A program made the position numbers and the translations under genes. Positions 21,740 to 32,402 of a DNA stretch of 64,000 bases are shown one piece after another. Source of the stretch: Oncomelania hupensis (taxonomy: Eukaryota > Mollusca > Gastropoda > Littorinimorpha > Pomatiopsidae). Below the pieces are notes generated by a model. That model saw nothing but the letters and a program-made list of their open reading frames with translations. It was not told the origin of the DNA and did not search any database. The first letter of the stretch is position 1. Each line of letters starts with the position of its first letter. The stretch spans positions 1,123,991 through 1,187,990 of the forward strand of contig CM072520.1 of the NCBI GenBank assembly GCA_036898135.1, written 5' to 3'.

Positions 21740-21842
21740 AATCTATAAATGCTTGAATTATAGATTTTAAATGGTTGATTTTAAATGCTTGAATTGTAGA
21801 TTTTAAACGCTTGAATTATAGATTTTAAATGCTTGAATTATA
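21740..21842. repeat. ~26-bp AT-rich tandem repeat, about 4 copies
   Basis: Units of atgcttgaattatagatttt plus aa, with one shortened unit. Confidence 0.85.
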
Positions 21843-21939
21843 CCTCCTCTAACTCTACGTCCATATACAGAATGCAGGTTGAGATACCTCAATCTCTCTA
21901 TGTAAGACATAGAATGACATTCTTTCAAAAAACATTGTG

Positions 21940-22530
21940 CCGGGGGTTTCTGTATAAATAGTATCCCCACTTTCTGTAAATTTAGTGCTTTAAATTCCAC
22001 TGTCGCTGTCTTTCTTATTTGTTCTTTCTCATTCCTACTCTGTTCTATTAATCTACTATACCATTTTCTTCTTCGCTAGACCAGTCACCTAACTTTTTTT
22101 CTTTAAAACTCTTCTGAGACAAAACTCCTCATTTGCGTGTGAGGTCTGTTGGATCAGCTTGGGAATATATTGGACGCTTTGTGCCATTCGAGAATGGACT
22201 GGCTTGACACTGAGCGAAGCCATCAGGGTTGCTGAGGACAGAGAAAGATGGAGTATGCTGGTTAAACGATCATCTGTGGTGCACCAACGACCTCAGAGTT
22301 ACGGAATAGGATAGGATTCTGCCAAAGGGTCACTAGGGTTTATGGTATTATTATTTAGCAATATAGGCTTTTTATATGTATTTGCTTTTTTGATGTCTTA
22401 TAATGTTGTTTGTATTCTATTTTGTTTTTGTAAACGGGGGTTTAATAAATTAGAGTGCCTGGGCGTCGCCTGCGTGGGATGTCTTTATTGTACAGTGTCC
22501 TCAGTGTTACCACCGGGTTTGTTTCAGCAG
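21940..22530 (+). mobile_element. retroposon family B copy, interrupted by an RTE fragment
   Basis: Sense copy with the 5' block ccgggggtttctgtataaatag and the usual gatcagcttggga, tggtcactNgggntt and gtttcagcaga landmarks. It is interrupted at about 22186-22318 by an RTE-like LINE 3' fragment and stops abruptly at the 30-bp array. The 3' tail is missing. Confidence 0.8.
22186..22318 (+). mobile_element. RTE-like LINE 3'-end fragment inside family B
   Basis: Carries the end of the LINE reading frame (cgagaatggactggcttgac...) and the ggataggata tail shared with fragments at 39426, 43392, 46567 and 49691. The family B phrase ctttNtgcca is present on both sides (tttgtgcc and ttctgcc), consistent with a short, worn target duplication. 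Confidence 0.8.
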
Positions 22531-22999
22531 ATGTACACATGTGTTTGTGTAGACGGCACTATGTACACATGTGTTTGTGTAGACGGCACTATGTACACAT
22601 TTGTTTGTGTGGACGGCACTATGTACACATGTGTTTGTGTAGATGGCACTATGTACACATGTGTTTGTGTGGACGGCACTATGTACACATGTGTTTGTGT
22701 AGACGGCACTATGTACACACGTGTTTGTGTGGACGGCACTATGTACACATGTGTTTGTGTGGACGGCACTATGTACACATGTGTTTGTGTAGACGGCACT
22801 ATGTACACATGTGTTTGTGTAAACGGCACTATGTACACATGTGTTTGTGTAGACGGCACTATGTGCAAATGTTTTTTGTGTAGACGACACTATGTACACA
22901 TGTGTTTGTATAGACGGCACTATGTACACATGTGTTTGTGTAGACGGATCTATGTACACATGTGTTTGTGTAGACGGCACTATGTACACATGTGTTTGT
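22531..22999. repeat. 30-bp tandem repeat, about 15.5 copies
   Basis: Unit atgtacacatgtgtttgtgt plus agacggcact. Variants include ggacggcact, acttttg and one 31-bp unit near 22861. Frames are open on both strands purely because of the 30-bp period. Confidence 0.98.
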
Positions 23000-23304
23000 T
23001 TGTTTTATTTGTGTTCCGTTTTGATGTAGGGTTCGCACATACTTTCAAGTTCTCGTCGCCATTGATTTGAAATTGTCTCTCTCTTCATATTTTCTGCAAA
23101 GGTGAACTGTGGATTGGCGCGGGAGGTGGCGTTTTTCATTAAGACCATTCAGCAGACAATCACACGTCAATTAAGGCGTCCAGACCAAAACATTGTACCT
23201 CCTTCCTTTATTTCTCACATGACTAATGCATGACAACACCCCCCTCCCTCTTCCCATCTCGACCATCTCCAACCATCCCTAACCCTCCCCTTCATTTTTA
23301 ACCT
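23000..23304. other. unique sequence, nothing recognised
   Basis: No gene or repeat family recognised. Confidence 0.5.
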
Positions 23305-23327
23305 CTCTCTCTCTTTCTTTTTTTCTT

Positions 23328-23396
<69 letters not shown>

Positions 23397-23570
23397 GCCT
23401 GTCTCTCTGTCTCCGTCTCTCGCTCTCTTTCTTTTATATTTCTTTCTGTCTTTCTCTGTCTATCTTTCTCTCCATGTCTTTCTGTTTCTCTGTCTCTGTT
23501 TCTGCCTATCTTCCTCTGTCACTCTCTCTTTCTTCTCACCGCTCTCTCGCTCGCTTTCTCTTTCTCTCTG

Positions 23571-23655
<85 letters not shown>
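23305..23655. repeat. CT-rich block with two long CT microsatellites
   Basis: Nearly pure ct at 23333-23392 and 23572-23648, with tctttctgtctc-like sequence between. Confidence 0.95.
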
Positions 23656-24117
23656 GTCTCTGTCTCTCTTTAGTTCCGCGTCTTCCCTCATCCACTGGAC
23701 AGTTAAGTCATCACCGGCAGCAGATCACGTGTTGTTTATTTTCTACAGAAGATGTTTGTGGTGAATAGTTAATTGCTGTGTAGTAAAGACACAGAGGGAG
23801 GCTGCAAAACAACACTCGTGGTGGAGAAGGGGTGGTGATGGGTAGGTGCGGAGGTGATGGGGCGGTTATGAGGAGATAACTGTGGAGAAGGCGGAGAGTG
23901 AAAGAACGAAGAAAGAGGAAGAAGAAAGATACTTGTATTTGAGGAGAAAATCCATGAGATGATGTGGAGACCAGCATCAGTTTATTGATGACGATGGGAC
24001 ATGGTGAAGTGAGAGAGAGGGAGAGTTACAGAGATAGACAGAGGGACAAACAGACAGACGAAGAAGAAGAAAAAAAGAGGAATAAGTAGGAAGAGGAGGA
24101 GGGGGGGGGGCGGAAAA
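23656..24117. other. unique, purine-rich to the right
   Basis: Nothing recognised apart from a short poly-G near 24103-24112. Confidence 0.5.
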
Positions 24118-24198
24118 GTTTAGGGGCAGGGTAGAAGTTTAGGAGCAGGGTAGAAGTTTAGGGGCAGGGTAGAAGTTTAGGGGCAGGGTAGAAGTTTA
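24118..24198. repeat. 19-bp tandem repeat, about 4 copies
   Basis: Unit gtttaggggcagggtagaa. Confidence 0.93.
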
Positions 24199-24591
24199 AG
24201 AAGAAGGAGGAGCGATAGGAAGAGGCCGTGCAAGGTTTTGGAGGAGCAGATTGGAGGAGAAGAGTAGGGGCCGGGTCCAGCAGGTCCTGGATACGTGTTG
24301 GGTTTGTACTGATGATGACGACACATGTTAAAGTGGAGAAAGCAGGCGTGATTAAGCCATCACCGCTCCACCATAATTGCCGCCTCTCTCCTCTTGACTG
24401 CAGTTCTTGTTTGACTTGGACAATCTTCAACGCTTCTTCTGAGACTTCGCTGAACGCCCAACTATCCAAGTCCTTAACCTTTGGCTCTACGCTATTGCCT
24501 CCTTCCCTGCACTGACTCGTCTTTCCACCCTCCCACCCCCACCCTCCCACCCCGTCAAATTCCCACCCTTCTACCCACGCACGTTATCACG
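24199..24591. other. unique sequence, nothing certain
   Basis: A minus-strand frame (24158-24550) and a plus-strand acceptor-like site (ctctcctcttgactgcag near 24404) are present, but no domain or matching donor is convincing. Confidence 0.35.
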
Positions 24592-24917
24592 CGGACTTTA
24601 AAGAACCAGACGCTCATGTCCTAGGCGGGTTAGTGCCAGAAAGAGATGACGACCAAATAAGCGCCAGGTAGACAAACACGTTAAAAACAGATAAAAGTCA
24701 GCCGACCAAAACATTGTCAACACAATCCACCTCGCAAGAACGTTTAATCAAAAACCACAAGCTAACACTAGGTCCCTTTAACCCTCTGTTGTTCAGGATT
24801 GCTCAGTTGTCTGAGGCGTTACACGGTGTGAATCAAGCAGCAAGTTAACGCCTTGGGCGGCTGGAGTCAGAACCTGATCTCGGCCAGCGCCTTGAGCAGC
24901 TCTTGAGCTGGAAAAGC
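24592..24917 (+). repeat. dispersed repeat family A, copy 5 (longest sense copy)
   Basis: Runs from ggactttaaagaaccagacg through cactaggtccctttaac, gttcaggattgctcagttg and ggccagcgccttgagcagct to aaaagcgctatattag. A ~120-bp insert at about 24650-24765 is absent from other copies. The end merges into the 54-bp array. Confidence 0.85.
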
Positions 24918-25080
24918 GCTATATTAGAACAATGTATATATTCCTATACTTATTGTGTACTGTGATGTTTTGCTATATTAGAACAATGTATATATTCCTA
25001 TACTTATTGTGCCCTGTGATGTTTTGCTATATTAGAGCAATGTATATATTCCTATACTTATTGTGCCCTGTGATGTTTTG
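24914..25080. repeat. 54-bp tandem repeat, about 3 copies, seeded by the family A tail
   Basis: Unit starts gctatattagaacaatgtat and ends ctgtgatgtttt. Its first bases are the last bases of the preceding family A copy, so the array began by duplicating the repeat/flank junction. Confidence 0.92.
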
Positions 25081-25587
25081 CAGCTGCAAAGTTTTTTATT
25101 TGTCCAATTTATTTGTTTGTCGGTGTTGTCATCGTCATCGTCGTTGTTGTTGTTGTTGTCATTGTTGTTTTTTTGATGATGATGCTGTTTGGTGCTGACT
25201 AAACTAGTCCCAACACTAAAAGACGAAACACAAATGTTGGTCCACCGCCCTAGAGACCACGCCGTCACTGTCACGGACACTATCGCTAACAAACTACAAA
25301 CGTCTATTAAACCTTGTACGTGGTAGTTCAAGGTAGAATTCTAGTCAAGTTTCTGGTGTCCTTCTTCTTCTTCTTCTTCTTCTTTCCTGGATGACGTTAC
25401 AACGCTTTTTCTGAGAAGGCAATCCGCCGCAAGGAGACGACAACATCAACAAAAACAAAAATCCCAGATAGTGTTGTATTGTGCTGAATGTTGTTGAAAT
25501 ATTGGGTCAGCGTGGTCATCGACATTTCCATCACTGCCTTTGTCCTTTATCATCATCATTTTCATCACGTGCCACCACCAGTATCAA
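25081..25587. other. unique sequence with GTT and TTC microsatellites
   Basis: gtt/gtc run at about 25124-25172 and ttc run at about 25359-25385; no gene recognised. Confidence 0.6.
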
Positions 25588-25808
25588 CATCATCACCATC
25601 ATCATCATCATCATCGTTGTTTGTAGATTATAGTCACACGACACTTACGCATATAGGTGACTACTGGACCGATTTATACTGACACCAGCGGGCCAGTTGT
25701 TGGTAAAGGGGAAAATAATATGATCACACGTTGACCAATCCGGGATTCGAACCAGCGACCTTTCGGTTACTAGCAAGACGCTCTTACCAACTGAGCTACC
25801 CGGCCCCA
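25588..25808 (-). mobile_element. tRNA-derived SINE with ATG-repeat tail
   Basis: Minus strand starts ggggccgggtagctcagttg, a tRNA A-box region, and carries ggttcgaatccc as B box about 45 nt later. A ~110-bp unrelated body follows and the element ends in (atg)n. The A/B-box spacing is tRNA-like, but acceptor and T stems do not pair well, so this is a SINE head and not a functional tRNA gene. Both flanks are atc-rich. Confidence 0.8.
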
Positions 25809-25856
25809 CCATCATCATCATTACTACCACTACCTTCTCTAGCAAGACGACGACGA

Positions 25857-25882
25857 CAAAGAAGAAGAAGAAGAAGAAGAAG

Positions 25883-25954
<72 letters not shown>

Positions 25955-25957
25955 CAG
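25857..25957. repeat. AAG and AAC microsatellite
   Basis: About 8 aag units followed by about 25 aac units with one atc. Confidence 0.97.
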
Positions 25958-26249
25958 TAGTAACATAATCATTGAGTCATTGTCCAACTGTAGTTTGGTA
26001 GCAGCAGGTCCGCTGTGCGCCAATCAAGGAGAGAGCAATGTTGCTTGTGAAGAGAAGTGACAGGACGACGAATTGAAGTCTGACCCGGCCCCCCTTGGCC
26101 CTTCTGGCCCCACCATGGTCCCCTCTTGCTTCATCATAAACCTGGGAGTAATAGATTAGATCCTTAACATGGGAGTGCTATATTATTATTTCCTTGATGT
26201 AACCCGTGCTTCCATCCGTAACATAACTGTGTGCTGTTCATACACAAGT

Positions 26250-26252
<3 letters not shown>
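25958..26252. other. unique sequence, nothing recognised
   Basis: No gene or family recognised. Confidence 0.5.

Positions 26253-26329
<77 letters not shown>
26253..26329. repeat. CT microsatellite, target of the hAT insertion
   Basis: About 38 ct units with one cta; continues on the other side of the hAT element at 28192. Confidence 0.97.
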
Positions 26330-26330
<1 letters not shown>

Positions 26331-26389
26331 AGGCCCGGACTAGGGGGGGTTACAGGGGTTACGTAACCCCCCCCTGGCCTGACTATGTA

Positions 26390-26420
<31 letters not shown>

Positions 26421-28191
26421 GGGGGCTACGTTACAATCATAAGTAAATCCGGGGAGAAATTTCAACCCTCTCCCCTAGGCACTATAAAAAAATAAATCCT
26501 CTTCCACTCTACTCAATTTCAACCACTGATTCTTTTATCACAAGTAACTACATTCTGTTACCTGAGACACTGTGCTTCCCATAGCCTTGAGTCTCTGCGT
26601 TGTAAAAGCATGCGGCTTGCCTGCAGTGAAGAACATGATGGGAGCACTGAGGGAACTGTCACTGTTTTTCTAAAACTCTCCAAAGAGACAAAGAAAACTT
26701 GAAGATACCATCGAATCATCAGCCTGACACGACAAAAACAAAGTTTGTTGATCTGTGCAGAACAAGATGGGTAGAAAAACATGAAGCACTGGAGGTTTAT
26801 ACATCTCTCTTTCTGGTTGTTCACGACTGTTTGGGACAAATGTGTGAAGACAGTGACAATTGGGACAGTGAGACTCTGACCAAGGCAACTGGCTTTCTCC
26901 ACACCTTGAGCAGCAGTGCTTTCCTTGTTGCATTCGTTGTCGTCCTCAATTGTTTGCGTTACTTTAAAACCCTTGAAAGTGAAGCTGCAGAAAAGGACAA
27001 AAGATGTTGTCGATGCCTACAGGGAAATCAAAGCGGTCAGTAACTGCATGTCTTCTATTAGAAGAGATGTCGACACAGCGTTCGTTGCCTGGTTCGGTGA
27101 AGTCAGCAAAATGGCGAATGCTTTGACAACTGATGTTATTGTTCCTCGTCAAGCATCCCGACAGACTCTCCGTGACAACCAACCTGCGGCCACTCCAGAA
27201 GAATTTTTCAAGATTAGCATTGCCATTCCTTTCTTGGAACACCTGTCAATCGAATTGGACTCGAGGTTCAAAAATGCTGACCTAGCAGTTGATGGTCTCT
27301 GTCTGGTGCCAAGCACTTTAATAGACAACCAGGATGGTTTCATGCAGGTTCCAGAAGGGGTGAAGACACTGGCAATGTTGTGGGAGTCTGATCTACCAGA
27401 CAACGCTACCCTTGATGCAGAATACCAAAGGTGGGTTTGCAAATGGCGAAGTGCTGCTGAGAATGCGACAGCTATCATCCCATCCACGGCATCAGAAGCA
27501 CTGAAACATCGTGACAGGGATTTTTATCCCAACCTGTTCATCATGCTAAAGAACCTTTGCACCCTGCCTGTCACTACTGCCGAGTGTGAGCGTTCAAACA
27601 GTCAGTTGCGCAACCTGAAAAACTACCTGCGCTCTACAATGGGGCAACATAGACTCAATGGACTTGCTTTACTGAAAGTGCACAGGGATGTTGATATTGA
27701 CTTCAAAGAGGCAGTGAACTGTTTTGCCAGAAGATACAATTCACAAAAGGTACTAATGCCGAGGAACCTAGTGCAGCAAGACTGAAAGTGAAAGCAGGGC
27801 GGTGATGTTCATAAATTACAAGGTAAAGCTTTATACTGTTAACGATCAACAAAATGTAGTGAATAATAATAGTATACAAAACATCTCTGCTGATAAATAA
27901 ATGTTCGTGTGTGTTTTTTTGTTGTTGTTTTTTTAAGGGACGGGCAGATGATTATTTGTGTACCCCAGAGTTTGTCATTTCAATTTGTTTAAAAAGCTCA
28001 AAGTCCCAGACCATCATAAATGGCTTTTTCAAGGTTCAGATTGCACCAGATTGCACCATTTTGCATCCTTGAAAAAAAAATTTTCCGGGGGGGCATGCCC
28101 CCGGACCCCCCTAGAAGGCTCGGCGCTTCGCGCCTTCGCTGAATCTTTAACCCCCCCCCCCCCCCCCTCAACTTTACCAGGTCCGGCCCTG
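26330..28191 (+). mobile_element. hAT DNA transposon, decayed, in a CT microsatellite
   Basis: The left end CAGGCCCGGACTAGG and the reverse complement of the right end CAGGGCCGGACCTGG form hAT-type terminal inverted repeats. Both sides are ctctctct, compatible with an 8-bp duplication, although the microsatellite makes exact placement ambiguous. Subterminal g/c-rich runs and a 29-bp t-run lie inside the left end; gggggggcatgccccc palindromic sequence lies near the right end. A broken transposase gene sits inside. Length 1,862 bp, too short for a full autonomous copy. Confidence 0.9.
26620..27785 (+). pseudogene. hAT transposase, ZMYM/THAP12-like, N-truncated and frameshifted
   Basis: Three plus-strand pieces reconstruct the order of the family. 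First, a short piece near 26625-26690 with aacatgatgggagcactgag and an in-frame stop. Second, a piece from about 26699 reading FVDLCRTRWVEKHEALEVY, typical of the transposase mid-region. Third, after a shift near 26975, a long frame to the stop at 27783-27785 with RRDVDTAFVAWFGEVSKMAN and the dimerisation region TAECERSNSQLRNLKNYLRS then GLALLKVHRDV. These resemble the DUF4371/hAT-dimerisation proteins called 52 kDa repressor or ZMYM1-like. The BED or THAP-type N-terminus is missing. No restored frame is proposed; the gene is dead. Confidence 0.85.
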
Positions 28192-28345
28192 CTCTCTCTC
28201 TCTATCTCTCTCTTTCTCTCCTCTCAGTTTGTCTGTCTCTCTCTGTCTCTGTCTCCTTCTGTCAGTCTGCTGTCTTTCTGTTTCACTCGCTTTGTATCTG
28301 TCTCTGGCTTTGTCTCTGTTTCTCTCTGTCTCTCCCTCCCTTTGT
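28192..28345. repeat. CT-rich tract, right of hAT
   Basis: ctctct then tctgtctctgtc-type degenerate sequence, continuing the microsatellite at 26253. Confidence 0.9.
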
Positions 28346-28589
28346 ACAGCTTGCTTGGGAATGGTGGATTATTATTGCATGATATTGTTCCAAGGATATA
28401 TTCCACATGTTTCTAGATTTATTTTGTTCATTTGTCATCTCTTTGTTTGCTGATGTTGGAGGTGGAACAGACACAAGAAGGGTTTGAATCTGACGCCGTT
28501 TATGTAGCCATTCCAAGGGCCAGCCGCCATCTTTTATTTGTCTTTCGTTATGTGAGAGCGGACCATACTAAGCTTGTGTATTGTATAGT

Positions 28590-28790
28590 TCTTGTCTAGC
28601 GCGCGCTTCTGCAGCTCAAGAACTGCTCAAGACGCTGGCCAACACGGGATGTAACTCAGGTAGACTGAGGCGCTCACTTGCTAGCCTTAGGCCCATCGTC
28701 TGTCGCACAGACAACTGAGCACAATGTTGGGGAACCAGGGATGGGGCAGAAGATACCTAGTGCATGCTGGGTGTATTCATTTAGCGGAAA
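28590..28790 (-). repeat. dispersed repeat family A, copy 6
   Basis: Shows cagctcaagaactgctcaag, gacgctggcca, ctgagcacaatgttgggg and cctagtgcatgctgg in the same order as other minus copies; the left end is a worn tctagcgcgcgcttct tail. Confidence 0.75.
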
Positions 28791-28847
28791 GACAGCGACA
28801 CGGTAACGACTCGGCATGTTTCTTTTAACCAATGTTTGCCTTACTGC

Positions 28848-29757
28848 CGCTGTGGCAAATGGATACTGACTTTAACAGATCACTTACTGCCGCTGTGACA
28901 AATGGATACTGATTTTAACAGATATCACTTACTGCCGCTGTGACAAATGGATACTGACTTTAACAGATCACTTACTGCCGCTTTGACAAATGCATACTGA
29001 TTTTAACAGATCACTTATTGCCGCTGAGACAAATGGATACTGACTTTAACAGATCAGTTACTGCCGCTGTGGCAAATGGATACTGACTTTAACAGATCAC
29101 TTACTGCCGCTTTGACAAATGCATACTGATTTTAACAGATCACTTACTGCCGCTGTGACAAATGGATACTGACTTTAACAGATCAGTTACTGCCGCTGTG
29201 ACAAATGGATACTGACTTTAACAGATCAGTTACTGCCGCTGTGACAAATGGATACTGACTTTAACAGATCAATTACTGCCGCTGTGGCACATGGATACTG
29301 ACTTTAACAGATCAGTTACTGCCGCTGTGGCTAATGGATACTGACTTTAACAGATCGCTTACTGCCGCTATGACAAATGGATACTGACTTTAACAGATCA
29401 GTTACTGCCGCTGTGACAAATGGATACTGACTTTAACAGATCAGTTACTGCAGGTTGTGGCAAATGGATACTGACTCTAACAGATCAGTTACTGCAGGCT
29501 GTGACAAATGGATACTGACTCTAACAGATCCGTTACTGCAGGCTGTGACAAATGGATACTGACTTTAACAGATCCGTTACTGCAGGCTGTGACAAATGGA
29601 TACTGACTTTAACAGATCAGTTATTGCCGCTGTGACAAATGGATACTGACTTTAACAGATCAGTTATTGCCGCTGTGACAAATGGATACTGACTTTAACA
29701 GATCAGTTACTGCCGCTGTGGCTAATGGATACTGACTTTAACAGATCAGTTACTGCA
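28848..29757. repeat. 43-bp tandem repeat, about 21 copies, with variant classes
   Basis: Unit contains ttactgccgctgtgacaaat then ggatactgactttaacagatc. Variant units (tttgacaaatgcatactgat; ctgcaggctgtgac) are clustered or alternate, suggesting block duplications. Ends directly against a SINE at 29766. Confidence 0.97.
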
Positions 29758-29765
29758 GGTCAGCG

Positions 29766-29975
29766 ATGCGTTTCTCCCATAAAGTGGGAAGGTGTTCTGA
29801 TGGCAGTGGACTAGTCGCCGGTTTTTTAGGCCGGAGGTCGCGGGTGCGATTCCCGCAAGGGGCGAACTTGTGGTACGAGACTATTGAGGTCACCGAGGGT
29901 TTTCTCCGGGTACTCCGGTTTTCTCCCTTCAATAATGGTACTGGATGCAGTCAATATAACAATTTAACCAAAAAA
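29766..29975 (+). mobile_element. tRNA-type SINE with a conserved central block
   Basis: An A-box-like tggcagtggactagtcg and a B-box ggtgcgattccc are followed by gtcaccgagggttttctccg and ggtactccggttttctccc. A block of this kind recurs in marine-invertebrate SINEs and may correspond to a shared SINE domain (possibly Meta-SINE; from memory, not verified). Ends in an A-rich tail near 29965-29977. Confidence 0.7.
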
Positions 29976-30049
29976 AATTCGATGTCCTTTCCGTCTTCTA
30001 ATAGCGACGTTCACATGTTTGAGTGATGAATGTGTGTTTGTTTGCACCT

Positions 30050-30154
30050 AAGCAGTGGAATTCCCTTCCCTCCCATATCCGCAACATACAATCAACACAA
30101 GCATTCAAAAAAGCCCTCAAAACCCACCTCTTCAAACTGCATTATTCAGATTGA
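30050..30154 (+). pseudogene. C-terminus of a CR1/L2-like LINE reverse-transcriptase protein
   Basis: Plus frame reads QWNSLPSHIRNIQSTQAFKK then ALKTHLFKL before a stop at 30152-30154. The pattern WNsLP..IRn..s...FKk.LKthLf is the standard end of CR1/L2/Jockey-group ORF2 proteins. Only about 33 codons are present because of 5' truncation, the usual state of LINE copies. No RT motif is included. Confidence 0.75.
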
Positions 30155-30529
30155 TTCGTATCCCGCTGCCATTCTCTCCTCTTTGTCTCTGTCTGATCCG
30201 TAAGTGTATACACGGCTGTAGATATTTATACTGTTTTTCTTCCTGGGCCTAACCGGGCATATAAATAGCTGTGAATAGGTTTTTGCTATTCTATTTCTGT
30301 CTTTTTTGTCATTTGTGTACATAGTTGTAAATAGTCTATTTCGGTCTTTTTTTGTAATTTATGTACATAGTTGTAAATAGTCTGTACCTTTACTGTTCCG
30401 TCTTTGGTGTATTGTAGCAAAAGTGATGTTTTATCGAGTGCATGTATTTATATGTAATGACTATGTAAAGCGTGGTGAGTCTGGTCATAGGCTGGAGTAA
30501 GCGCTATATAAAAATCCGTTATTATTATT

Positions 30530-30534
30530 GTGTG
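30530..30534. repeat. 5-bp target duplication, left (gtgtg)
   Basis: Same as 39237-39241; flanks the TG...CA ends of the G2 element. Confidence 0.85.
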
Positions 30535-32045
30535 TGTCATGAACTGGCTAGTTTTAACTCTGCCTATCACTACTTAGCCTTGTGTAGTGATTGTAACTTT
30601 AGAAGTTAGACTATTACACAGCAGCAATTAAAGTACACACCGCGAGCCCGACCCACGCTGCGTAGTGAGTCAGCACTTGAGCTTTGAATCTGACCGTTTT
30701 AACCAATCAGAAGCAGGCTAAGCGGGTAGAGCAGTTCTGACTGTGTCAGATCTTAGCGCAGTTTGAATCAGTCGTGTGTGAGAAGAGGAAGAAGTAACAT
30801 CTACTTAGATAGCTAGAGAAATCTCTTCACTCATAGACCAGGAAGCAGGACTTTAGACTCTTAGAATTCTATCAAGCCATCACGGGCCTGAACTTGTCAG
30901 ACAGGTAAGTGAACACCCTTCTGTTTCATCGTGATATATTTATATTATTGTGGAAATTATGTTTGTGGAATTTGCTATGCATAAATGTGAATTGTTAATC
31001 CGAATTTGCGTGACCATGTGGAAAAGCCGAACACGTGGCGAAACACGACCGGTTGCGCCGCCATGCTGCATACCATACGGAACCACTGTTGTTTAACTTA
31101 TATGTATGTTTGCAGACCAGTGGCTGTACCACTGAAGGTTTATATTATTATTAATTCTGTATGTGTATAGTTAGCCACGTTTGATATTTATGTATGTATA
31201 GGAATTTAGAGTGAGATTCCAGTGGACCCCGGAAGTAGCAGAATGTTCGTCGCTTATGTATAGAGATGTGGAGCTATCACTGAGGGCTACTTTGGCTTTC
31301 AGTGAGACGCTCTGCACAAACCGATTATTCAGGGTTGTGCAGAATTTCGTCTCTTATATTACAGACGAGCAGGCGAGCTATCCTGTGCACCCCACTCCAC
31401 AGAAACGACGAGTTGGTTGAGGAGCCTCTACCGCACAAGTCGGAAAGAGCTACCTTGAAAAACACCCTGTCAGACCCCACAGCGTGGCAAGGGAACCCAA
31501 CTACACAACGACAAAGGTGGACCAGAAGCTACCTCACAGAAGGACTTCGCACGCACCATCTAGCAGTTAAGTGTATTCAACGAAGGTGCACTTAAACTGA
31601 TCGAAACAGGACCACAGTAGTCCAACTCTTCAGAAACTGTAAAACGGACCACAGTAGTCCAAATCTACATGAGATATTATAGCAAGTGCCCGATGAAGAT
31701 ATAACAGCTGCCTAGACTATCAGTGATCGAACTATTAGCAGTAACTGAGACTTTTTAAGTTAGATTAGTACTTAGAGAATCTTGTATAGAGTAGAAGAAA
31801 TAAATGTGTGATTTTAACTGTTATCAAGTGGCTGGACTACATATGATTCATAGCCGTGTGAAAGCTAGTGTGACAGTAATCTTTTACCATTTTTCTATCT
31901 ATTTCTGTACCCCAACCTTAACACAGAACGAGCTAAACAAATAAATTTATTAAAGTAATTCATAGGGTGACTTACTAGCAGTTCCCACCGAATAAACGTG
32001 AGGGTCCATAATTCCATTGTGCAGAGCCCATAAACCCACGTGACA
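30535..32045 (+). repeat. G2 5' LTR (1,511 bp)
   Basis: Begins tgtcatgaactggctag and ends acgtgaca. It is unusually long for a gypsy LTR and contains aaccaatcag (CCAAT), a gaagaaataaatgtg polyadenylation-like signal, and an intron-like segment at 30905-31115. Short frames such as 31211-31420 recur in every LTR copy and have no domain. Confidence 0.96.
30905..31115 (+). other. intron-like segment inside the G2 LTR
   Basis: cag|GTAAGT at 30905 and tatgtatgtttgcag|acc ending at 31115 are a strong donor and an acceptable acceptor 211 bp apart. The same pair occurs in the 3' LTR (38095-38305) and, as cag|GTAAAT, in the copies at 54-61 kb. Confidence 0.4.
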
Positions 32046-32052
32046 CTTTAAT

Positions 32053-32066
32053 TGGCGAGCCTAGCC
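32053..32066 (+). other. G2 primer-binding site
   Basis: TGGCGAGCCTAGCC begins 7 nt after the LTR end. The TGG start fits a tRNA CCA end. The same sequence follows the LTR at 59895 on the minus strand. Confidence 0.65.
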
Positions 32067-32402
32067 AGGATCTGTGTATAATAGGAATTGGGTATGATTG
32101 GATCTAAGTACAATAAAATTAGATAACAGCAGTAGTAGAATAACTTAGAATAGTGTAAGGGTATAACACTGATCAGTTTTGGTGCACTATTCTTTAGTTA
32201 AAAACTTTTTTGCTTCAAATATTTTTGTGCCTGTATGTTGCATTGTTCTTTTGCAGGTTTTGCTTAAATAATTGTTGTATGCCATTTGACTCTTGTTGTA
32301 TTCTATTATTGATTGTCTTTGCATTGTTGTTATTGAATTGCAATATTGCTAGTGTTTTGGTATTCCACGTGATTCAGAGGTTGTTCATAGACACTTTTGA
32401 CA

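Larger units (their letters stand above)
30045..30534 (+). mobile_element. 5'-truncated CR1/L2-like LINE 3' end with ATT tail
   Basis: The protein end at 30050-30154 is followed by ~370 bp of 3' UTR containing two tttttNgtNattt-gtgtacatagttgtaaatagtct repeats, and finishes agcgctatataaaaatcc then (att)n. The final ctggagtaagcgctatata resembles the end of dispersed family A. The G2 LTR element begins immediately after. Confidence 0.8.

Noticed and set aside
22342..23070. 242-codon plus frame rich in VDGTMYTCVC repeats
   Set aside because: Produced by the 30-bp tandem repeat, joined to unrelated family B sequence.
24158..24550. 130-codon minus frame with VKDLDSWAFSEVSEEALKI
   Set aside because: Looks somewhat protein-like, but has no splice signals in phase and no recognised family; its end is the 19-bp repeat.
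25730..25808. Possible functional tRNA gene on the minus strand
   Set aside because: A and B boxes are good, but acceptor and T-stem pairings fail and a SINE body with an ATG tail follows.
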